Shown one piece after another: positions 44,690 through 52,392 of a stretch of 64,000 nucleotides of DNA (its first letter is position 1; each line of letters opens with the position of its first letter). This stretch comes from Bedellia somnulentella (taxonomy: Eukaryota; Arthropoda; Insecta; Lepidoptera; Bedelliidae), in the NCBI GenBank assembly GCA_963576735.1, contig OY755196.1, positions 9,343,912 to 9,407,911 on the forward strand, in the 5' to 3' direction. The translations under genes and the position numbers were made by a program. The notes under the pieces are model-generated. The model ran no database searches and was not told the origin of the DNA. It saw only the letters and a program-made list of their open reading frames with translations.

Positions 44690-45013
44690 TCTAATAAATA
44701 AAATTCTCGTGTCACAATATTTGTCTCCATACTCCTCCGAAACGGCTTTACCGATTTTAACCAAATTTTGCATGCATATTCAGTAGGTCTGAGAGTCGGC
44801 TAACATCTAGTTTTCATACCCCTAAGTGTTAAGGGTTGTCCACCCTTACATTTTTTTAATAATTCTATACATTTATTTTTATTATGTCGCATTAAAAAAA
44901 TACATTCAACCCTAAATTTTTACCCTTCCCCAACCCCTATTTTTTAATAATCATTTTAGTAATTTACAGAGAAATTATTTATATGGCAAAGCAGCGTTTG
45001 CCGGGTCAGCTAG
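44690..45013 (+). mobile_element. Helitron-like non-autonomous element
   Basis: Begins with TC (tctaataaataaaattctcg) and ends in a GC-containing stretch gccgggtcagCTAG followed by T, without inverted repeats or target duplication, as in Helitrons. The interior agtaggtctgagagtcggc ... ctaagtgttaagggttgtcc resembles a repeat widespread in Lepidoptera. It ends 24 bp before exon 7. Confidence 0.6.
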
Positions 45014-45037
45014 TAAAAAATATATGTTTTATTTCAG

Positions 45038-45142
45038 CACGCGTTTTTCATGCAAGACATGAGCAAAAGACTGGCCATCGAACTTCTACAGAAATACTCG
45101 AACCCGCCGAGTGTACATTCGCAGGAAATTGATGAGGAAGGG
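45038..45142 (+). CDS. hppy: MAP4K3-like kinase, exon 7
   Basis: Residues 276-310: HAFFMQDMSKRLAIELLQKYSNPPSV, then an acidic end. This closes the kinase domain. The donor GGG|GTAGGC is non-optimal but in phase with exon 8. Confidence 0.92.
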
Positions 45143-45199
45143 GTAGGCATTTATATCTTTTATTTTAATTAAATATGGTGGATAAAAGAAAAAAAACCA

Positions 45200-45553
45200 C
45201 GTGATAGCTCAATGGGTAGAACACCGGTTAACGTGCAAGCAACTAGTGTTCAAATCCCTACACCAATTTGTCTTTTCTAAAGACATATGTGTGGTTAATT
45301 TATCATGGTTGTTAACGGTGAGGGAAAACATCGTGAGGAAACCCACATGACTGAGTTGTACTTAGTCATGTGACAGTGTGTTCGTACAAAACGGCGATAG
45401 GCCTGCCCCCTATCACGTGACTACACAGTCCATGCAAAACGTGGGTACTCTGATCACCAGGTGACAAAGTCACGTGATGTTCAGAAGTATTAGTACCTCT
45501 GCCAACCCCTTCGGGGATATACGGCGTGAACGTTTATGTTATGTTATGTTATG
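45200..45553 (+). repeat. SINE-B copy, full length
   Basis: Head gtgatagctcaatgggtaga, with a small deletion at the B-box (gtgttcaaatccctacacca); the (TTATG)n tail is at 45536-45553. Confidence 0.88.
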
Positions 45554-45817
45554 AAAGAAAAGTGGCATACGGTATGTGTATTTTTTGTTACTCATCATCA
45601 CTAAATATCATCGCTTAAATACCCAACACCAAAGAAAAAAAATATTATTAGTGACAATTACATGAAAATTAAGTTAAATTTAGCATTGTTTCACTAGATG
45701 TTTTGTATATATTTTGCCATCCAATGCCACTTTCATTGCCGACTAATAAATGGTAAAATTTACGTGTTTCGATTTGCTTTATTAAATTATGAAACTAATA
45801 CATTTATTTTTTCCTAG

Positions 45818-45903
45818 TCAACTCCTTCAGTACCGCAACGCATACCTTCGAAACATACGGCGCGACCAACTAGACCGAGAGAACTGAGACATGAGAGAGA
45901 AAG
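45818..45903 (+). CDS. hppy: MAP4K3-like kinase, exon 8
   Basis: Residues 311-338 plus two bases: PQRIPSKHTARPTRPRELRHERE, a basic linker after the kinase domain. Donor AG|GTATAT; phase fits exon 9. Confidence 0.88.
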
Positions 45904-46094
45904 GTATATATTTTTTTCATACAGACATAATAAAAAGAAGATTTTTTTGTATATTTTTGTAATTACATCAGAATATAGACACACAGTATTATAATTATGA
46001 CAATAGATACAAAAAAGTTTTATAATTCTGAACTTAGTAATTTTGATTCCTGGAAATAATTTGTGATCAAAATAGATGAGGGTAGAAATACACA

Positions 46095-46328
46095 TAAAAT
46101 ACATACATATACATACATACATACTTACATATACTCTCGGCTATAAATCACTAAAAGGGGTAGCCAGAGCTAAGGAATTAGAAATTCTCCAGCCCCTTTT
46201 GGAAAGTTGCGTGGGGAAAGATGGTGAAATAAACGTTGTTGGTGATGGGTCTCCAACCGCATCGCCCAAAAATCCTTTAAAAGCCCCAATACCGTTAGTC
46301 GCCTCTTACGTACACCCACCGGAAGAGT
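46095..46328 (-). repeat. SINE-A copy, 5' end missing
   Basis: (CATA)n at 46098-46130, body to cacccaccggaagagta. Confidence 0.82.
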
Positions 46329-46454
46329 ACAAGTAATATTATTTTAAATATATATCTGTATAATGTGCTGTAGTCCATTGTTAATCTACTTTTCTTTTGT
46401 AATATTTTTATTTTTTTTATGAAATTTACGTTTACTTTCATTAAGTTGATGGTT

Positions 46455-46540
46455 TAGTGTTTCTAAATGTATGTGAGTGTAACTATGCTTTTCTTTGTAT
46501 GTAGCAATGAATAAATGTTTTCTTTCTTTTCTTTAGACAC
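46455..46540 (+). repeat. LINE 3' UTR-like fragment
   Basis: tttctaaatgtatgtgagtg ... gtagcaatgaataaatgttt; inverted relative to 19525-19605. Confidence 0.45.
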
Positions 46541-46910
46541 CGCGATAGCGCAGTGGGTAGAACACTCGGTTATCGTGCAAACGACTAGTGTTCAAATCCT
46601 GGGTCGGGCCTACACCAATTTGTCTTTTCTAAAGACATATGTGTGGTTAATTTATCATGGTTGTTAACGGTGAGGGAAAACATCGTGAGGAAACCCACAT
46701 GGCTGGGTTGTACTTAGTCATGTGACAGTGTATTCGTACAAAACGGCGATAGGCCTGCCCCCTATCACGTGAGTACACTGTCCATGCAAAACGTGGGTAC
46801 TCTCAACACCAGGTGACCAAGTCACGTGATGTTCAGAAGTATTAGTACCTCTGCCAACCCCTTCGGGGATATTCGGCTTGGACGTTTATGTTATGTTATA
46901 TGTTATGTTT
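46538..46910 (+). repeat. SINE-B copy, full length
   Basis: Head cgcgatagcgcagtgggtag and B-box tgttcaaatcctggg. The 3' end lies about 37 bp before exon 9. Confidence 0.88.
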
Positions 46911-46946
46911 CTTTTCTTTATATTTATGAATATTTTCCATCACCAG

Positions 46947-47092
46947 ATCGTCAAACCGTCGTTCCGGAGCCTATGATGACTCTCCCATCATCGACCTCGA
47001 CGCTGATGATGAGAGCGTCCGCTCCGTGCCGACCGTCATCAACTTTAACGCGGAGATCAACGCGAGCAACCATGACACCGTTAAGAGGAATG
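46947..47092 (+). CDS. hppy: MAP4K3-like kinase, exon 9
   Basis: Residues 340-387 plus one base: an acidic, disordered-looking linker (SPIIDLDADDESVRSVPTVI). Acceptor atcaccag, donor AATG|GTAGGG. The downstream exon-intron junction is duplicated at 47310. Confidence 0.85.
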
Positions 47093-47465
47093 GTAGGGGG
47101 GTTTTAACCGACTCGACTTATTTTATAGGTCTTTTTGTATTTGTGACGTCAGTTCAAATGGACTCATTAGCAAACTCTCTGTCTGTCTCACTCGCACATT
47201 AGCGACGTGTCTGTCATACCATACATCGCGGTATCAAAGTATTTCATAAAAATCTCTTATTTGAGGTTTTTATATTGGTTTCTCAATTAGATAGTACTTT
47301 TTATGTACTGTTAAGAGGAATGGTATGGAGGTTTTAACCGACTTTTACAATTAGTTTTGTAGTTTAGGAATGTTGTAACGACAGCTCAAGCAGACTCACT
47401 GGCGCACTAGTGACGTCTCTCTCATATCCTACATCGCGGTATCATAGTATCTTTGTATAAATACA
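47080..47465 (+). repeat. Tandem duplication spanning the exon 9 donor
   Basis: gttaagaggaatggta ... gttttaaccgac ... tacatcgcggtatc occurs at 47080-47237 and again, diverged, at 47310-47450; period 230 bp. Confidence 0.85.
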
Positions 47466-47863
47466 AGTAATAAGTTGGTACACAGCAGGGTGTACCTGGC
47501 CTGCATAACTTTACTGCTCCTTCATATTTTACCATGAAGTATTAAAACGTAATTAAAAAAAAATATATATGTGTCTGCTAGGGACATACAGCTAGGAATA
47601 TGATCTAGCTCTATTTTATGTGTTAATATGTTTGTGTTGTATTGATTCTGTTTTATGTCCTTGAATAAATAAATAAAACTTATTTGCTGGGTATTTGGTT
47701 TCTCAATTGGACAGATTCTCTGATAACTTTATCCTTAAACAGACTTGATTGATTGATTGATTGATTTTACTTTAATTTTTTGGAAGTAATATATCCCAAG
47801 GGTGGGAAATCAGGTAGTTTACTCTTTGAAGTCCCTTTTAGTATATATTTAACTCTTTTCCAG
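47466..47863 (+). other. hppy: Rest of MAP4K intron 9
   Basis: A (GATT)n run at 47742-47766. Otherwise nothing recognised. Confidence 0.5.
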
Positions 47864-47969
47864 TGCACCAAAGACAAACAAGCGAAGACTGGAGTGTATC
47901 TTCCTTAGTAAATATTTCACACAACCCACTGTGCCAAGACGTTGCAAGTTCGATTCCCGCCAGTGAAAA
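47864..47969 (+). CDS. hppy: MAP4K3-like kinase, exon 10
   Basis: Residues 388-422 plus two bases: HQRQTSEDWSVSSLVNIS, then NPLCQDVASSIPASE. Acceptor ttccag, donor AA|GTGAGT. The EDWSV..L motif is plausible for the family linker. The last 30 bases contain a perfect tRNA-type B-box (agttcgattcccg), so the exon end may derive from a SINE. Confidence 0.75.
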
Positions 47970-49260
47970 GTGAGTATATTTTTATAATACACATAAGTAT
48001 TAGATATTAGTTTTTTATTTTATTTAAGGGTTCTTTAGTTGTATTTCTTGGGCATGTCTATAGTCCTACCTAGGTTGTATTATGGTAATATTTACGAATA
48101 GTTTTCTAGCACTAAATAAGTATTTTAGTGGATCACTTCTGTTATTTGCGTTTTAGCCATACTTCTATCTCAATTGACATACTAAAATATATATTTTTTA
48201 GTCTCTTTGCGATATAGTCTTACTTGTTTTTGTACATATATATAAACGTTGAAACATGATTATTTTTTACGATGAAATATTACTTGTTTTTTTTTTTGTA
48301 ATGTCAAAATGATAAAATAACAATTATTATAAAATAGTTTTCTTATTATGTTAGAGAATTAGATATGGCGATTATGCAAATGAACACCCTGTATATATTG
48401 ACACTTTACACAAATGATTCTGGTGTCGTTGTAATAAGAAAAGTCAGCAAATTTTAATGGGGCTATATTTATTAACAGCTCACACATTAAAAAAAATAAT
48501 AATAATTGTGTATTGGCATAAATTATGATGACACTACATAAAGACATATAATTCTCACAAGGGTTGCCCGTAGTGTGAGAAGTATTCCCAGGTAACAATC
48601 AGCAATACTTACGTGTCCCATTATAAAAGACATTGTAGGAAAAATATAGTTACATTACATATTAAAAGAAGCTAAAATGATATAAAAATAAATAAATGAA
48701 AAACTTAGAATTATAGATAGATAGATAAATAGATAAAAACTTTATTTATGTTATCATAACAATCACATACAACACATTAAAACACATACAAAAATAAAAG
48801 TAAAAAGTAAAAATGTGTGATGATAATAAAAGAAAAAAAAAACAAATTACAAATGTGCAAGGTATGTGCGCTATGGTAACACAAACTAGGCCATAACTCA
48901 GCGTGCTTGTGTGTACATTAATATATGATCTTAGATCGGATCTGGTTGAGTCGCGGGTTTCGCGTATAGTATGAATTATCTTAAAGTTTTTGGTTTCTCT
49001 ATGCCTATCTTTTATACTTATTATTAAACATACAACCTTCGGAAGAAAGCTAGACTATATAAATTTAAAAAGATATAGAACAAGGCACAGAATTTATCAC
49101 CTTAACTTTCATAAGATATGAAAATTAATTGAAGGATAGTTATTTTAACATATCACTACTCACCTGAAGCCTTAGGCGTTTCACTATTACTTATTAATTA
49201 TTATTTTCTTTGGTAAGGAAAAAAGGTCCAAGTGACGTGATTATAAATGTTTGTTTTTAG
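47970..49260 (+). other. hppy: MAP4K intron 10
   Basis: AT-rich. (GATA)-like repeats and a LINE 3' UTR-like piece (tagataaaaactttatttat) lie at 48712-48760. No further gene. Confidence 0.6.
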
Positions 49261-49311
49261 CAAATGGAAGAAGAAGATAACTGGTGACGATATTATGAGA
49301 ATGAGCTTGAG
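49261..49311 (+). CDS. hppy: MAP4K3-like kinase, possible 51-nt cassette exon 11
   Basis: Acceptor tgtttttag, donor AG|GTACAA, length a multiple of three. It would add a basic segment KWKKKITGDDIMRMSL (residues 423-440). Skipping it joins exon 10 to exon 12 in frame (AA|G giving Lys). I know of no homology for it, so it may be an alternative exon or not used. Confidence 0.5.
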
Positions 49312-49586
49312 GTACAATCTAAAACAGAGACTATAGGACTGTTATTTTTGTGTGTTTTTCTTTCAAAATTTTGGTTTTTGAGTGCGTGTGTTTTGAATTT
49401 TTGATATAGGTACTTTACTACACCAACTATTTATGCAATGTTTGTCTAAATTCTTTTAATGTATGTATAGTGTTAAAATTTGATTTTTGGTTAAACAAAT
49501 TGCACTGAGAAAATGATCTATGCTTCAAACAGTTGACGCTGAGTGACAATAGATGGCGTTACTTTGTTCCATACATTGTAATTCAT

Positions 49587-49816
49587 AACTGTGTAAAGTC
49601 GGTTTAGAATAGCACTACCCCCTTTTATTTCCCTGGGCGTTCGTAAGAGGCGACTTAGGTCATTGGAGCTTTTTTAAGTGATTTTTGGGCGATGCATTTG
49701 GATACCCATCACTAACAACCTTTCTTTTACAATGTTTTCCCCATTGGATTAGTGATTCTGAAGTTTTGGCAAACCCTTCTTAGGGTTTATAGCCGTGATT
49801 ATATGTATGTATGTAG
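49587..49816 (+). repeat. SINE-A copy
   Basis: Starts gtgtaaagtcggtttagaat, has a short internal deletion, and the tail is at 49802-49815. Flanking gttgacgctgagtgacaata (about 49531) and gttgacgctaagtgacaaca (about 49881) mark a duplicated flank of about 90 bp on each side. Confidence 0.75.
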
Positions 49817-50218
49817 TGTTAACATTTGATGATTAGTCAAACAAATTGTACTAAACTCAAAATGATCTTCGCTCCAAAAAGTTGACGCTAAGTGACAACA
49901 GATGGCGTCACTTTGTTCCATACATATACAAATTCAATTCTTCATTTTCATTACACAACCGTGACAAATGCATGACATTGGTTTAATTAATTTATTATTG
50001 TGACTTGTGATTGAATTGTGATGTTTTTGTTTTGTGATGTATTTGGTTTTTGTAGATTATTGGCTTATATATCGATTGTGTTAGTCTTAATACGGTTCTC
50101 TTGAAAGCACGGCTTAAATACTATTGCCAGATAGTATATATAAATATAGACTCCAGTGGAACGTACATTGCTTGAAGTTTGAAAAGTAGAAACTAAACAG
50201 TTATTTTTCCCATTATAT

Positions 50219-50380
50219 TGTGGTGTATACCTAGTTATAAGATCTACTTAGTAACTAATACATATATTATCTACCTATATCTATATTATTCGTGCGCACG
50301 TATGTAACCTTATGACTAATAAATCAGTATCTACTCAGTACTCGCGTGTTTCACTCCTCTCCTCTAGCTACCTCCTTACA
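50219..50380 (+). repeat. 5' LTR (162 bp)
   Basis: Identical by eye to 56188-56349. It contains gactaataaatcagtatct, which may hold the polyadenylation signal AATAAA. Confidence 0.96.
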
Positions 50381-50398
50381 TGGCGACCTTGCCAGGAT
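50381..50398 (+). other. Primer-binding site of the LTR element
   Basis: TGGCGACCTTGCCAGGAT lies directly after the LTR. TGG start and length fit pairing to a tRNA 3' end, possibly a tRNA-Arg-like one. Confidence 0.7.
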
Positions 50399-50468
50399 AT
50401 GTGCCTGACGCGTTAAGTGTGTGCGGATAATTAATTAAGTAATGAAGTAAAATTTAAATATAGTAACC

Positions 50469-50774
50469 ATGGGTAATTCAGCTACAACTACGAGACCGCC
50501 AACAGAAAATCAAGGAATAAGTCGTCAGGACATTTTGACTCAAATTGGGCATACCAATACCATGATGGAGCATAACGTAGAAATAATGGAACATACGAGC
50601 CACATGAAGACATACATGTCAGGACTCCTTTATGCAGTAACTCTTTTTGGAGTATTCTTCATGATGCGATACTTCGCGAAATTCCTGAACCGGCGCATTG
50701 ACCAGAGAGCAGCAGCGAGCGTGATGCAGATGAGGCGAATCGAGGCACCTTTTTCGGGTGTTAATACGGTGTAA
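50469..50774 (+). CDS. Accessory ORF of the LTR element: small membrane protein
   Basis: 101 residues between the primer site and gag, ATG at 50469 in context accATGG. It begins MGNSAT, which fits an N-myristoylation signal (Gly2, small residues, Thr6). It has one hydrophobic segment at about 51-69 (GLLYAVTLFGVFFMM) and then a basic, Arg-rich tail. There is no recognised homologue. Position suggests either a leader polypeptide encoded separately from gag or a captured fragment. It is uninterrupted in a young element, so it may be under selection. Confidence 0.6.
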   Translation: MGNSATTTRPPTENQGISRQDILTQIGHTNTMMEHNVEIMEHTSHMKTYMSGLLYAVTLFGVFFMMRYFAKFLNRRIDQRAAASVMQMRRIEAPFSGVNTV

Positions 50775-51141
50775 CAATTTGTGTTAAGTGCAATGAATAA
50801 TGTATAAAAAACAATTAAGTGAATAGTGCGAATATTAACAATCATAAGGAACGTGAAGCGGTATGACGAATATGGACACTGGTATGAAAACAACTTCCAT
50901 AATTATTGCGCTACGAGCTAATGAACTCTATTCTTAAGACGTACACATCGGTAATAATTAAAAGATATGATTATGTAATATTCATAATTATTGATCCTAA
51001 AATAACTTTCGTAATTGCTTATAAAAATAAAAATAAACTACTATTATCTAATCATTAATAAGTCTTTTGTTTAATCAAACTTATATATTTTTTTATATTT
51101 TATTATAAAGCTTTTATTATGCAACATACTCTAATAATAAT

Positions 51142-52392
51142 ATGTTAATACGACTAAGAAAAATATATGAGGAACTAAAAGAGATACGTACTTACTTAAT
51201 AAAAATAGGTCCAAGTAGGAGACAAGGACAGATATTAATTAAAAAGTTTGAGGAATGTTCTATAATACTTACGCGATATAATAGCTTATTAGATGAATTA
51301 AGTAGTTTAATTTTAGAAGGGAAATTAGAGAAGAAAGATATTAGTTTATGCAACGAGTTGAGTTCTCAATTTCAAATATTATATAAAGAAGTACAAAGTT
51401 TGTGTCAAATGGAAACAGAGGAATTTTCTTTAAGTGAGGATTTTAAACAAGATAACAAAATGTCTTCGTTCGATTTAAAAGTTGCTTTGAATCTTTTACC
51501 TATAATGGATGATTGTGACACGATTACCAAACAATTAATCGACGGTATAGAATACTATAATACTGTTTTAACCAAGAATGAGTGTAAGAAAAACTTAATT
51601 CAGTTTGTTATTAAGAGCAGATTATCTCAAAATGCCAAGTTAAAGCTTTCTTCAGACTATAATTCAGTGGAGGAGCTTGTGAAAGACATGAAATGCCTTC
51701 TTTTACCACAGAAGTCAGCTATGGCCATTCAAACTAAATTACAGAATATTAAACAGCACGAAAGGTCAATTGGTGACTATGGTAGGGAAATTTCCGAATT
51801 AATGAATGACTTAACGATTTCTCAAGCCAGCGGGAATTCGGATTGCTACAGTATTTTGAAACCAATAAATGAAAGATTTGCCATTAAGCGTTTTTCCGAT
51901 GGCCTTAGGAATCGTAAGTTGAGCACAATTATTACTGCGAGGAACTACGACTACCTTAAGGATGCCATCCAAGCGGCACAAGACGAAGAAGTCTCTTCTC
52001 CTTCTGTGAATAATGGTGAAATTCTAAGTTGTCAGAGGAATAACCAGTCATTTTATAATTACAGAGGAAGGATACAGTCCCAGGTAAGACAGCCCCATGT
52101 AGTTAATCCGTTTAGAAGACCTGCAATGAGTTTCTACAATAGTCAGTTCTCGCGACCCCAGAGACGGCCGTTCAGCTACGGCTACGGTGGAGGTGCAAGA
52201 GGTTCCTACGCTCCGCGGGTTGCCCGAGCAGCAACGGCGCGAGCAGCACCGCGAGGAAGCATGCGAGGTAGGTACCCATACAATAATTATAATCATAAAC
52301 AGGGTAACGGACGTAACATTAGGATGATGTCAGCGGATGAAACTGAACGGAGAGAGTCAGAGAAAAATTACAATGAGTTTTTTCGTGAATAA
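51142..52392 (+). CDS. gag: gag-like protein of the LTR element
   Basis: 416 residues, ATG at 51142. It has a helical N-terminal and central part (capsid-like) without long low-complexity runs. The C-terminal ~90 residues are rich in Arg, Gly, Tyr and Ala (GYGGGARGSYAPR, repeated RG) and no CCHC zinc knuckle is present. An RG-rich nucleic-acid-binding tail in place of knuckles is known in mdg1/412-type gypsy elements. It overlaps the pol frame by 56 bp. Confidence 0.88.
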   Translation: MLIRLRKIYEELKEIRTYLIKIGPSRRQGQILIKKFEECSIILTRYNSLLDELSSLILEGKLEKKDISLCNELSSQFQILYKEVQSLCQMETEEFSLSEDFKQDNKMSSFDLKVALNLLPIMDDCDTITKQLIDGIEYYNTVLTKNECKKNLIQFVIKSRLSQNAKLKLSSDYNSVEELVKDMKCLLLPQKSAMAIQTKLQNIKQHERSIGDYGREISELMNDLTISQASGNSDCYSILKPINERFAIKRFSDGLRNRKLSTIITARNYDYLKDAIQAAQDEEVSSPSVNNGEILSCQRNNQSFYNYRGRIQSQVRQPHVVNPFRRPAMSFYNSQFSRPQRRPFSYGYGGGARGSYAPRVARAATARAAPRGSMRGRYPYNNYNHKQGNGRNIRMMSADETERRESEKNYNEFFRE

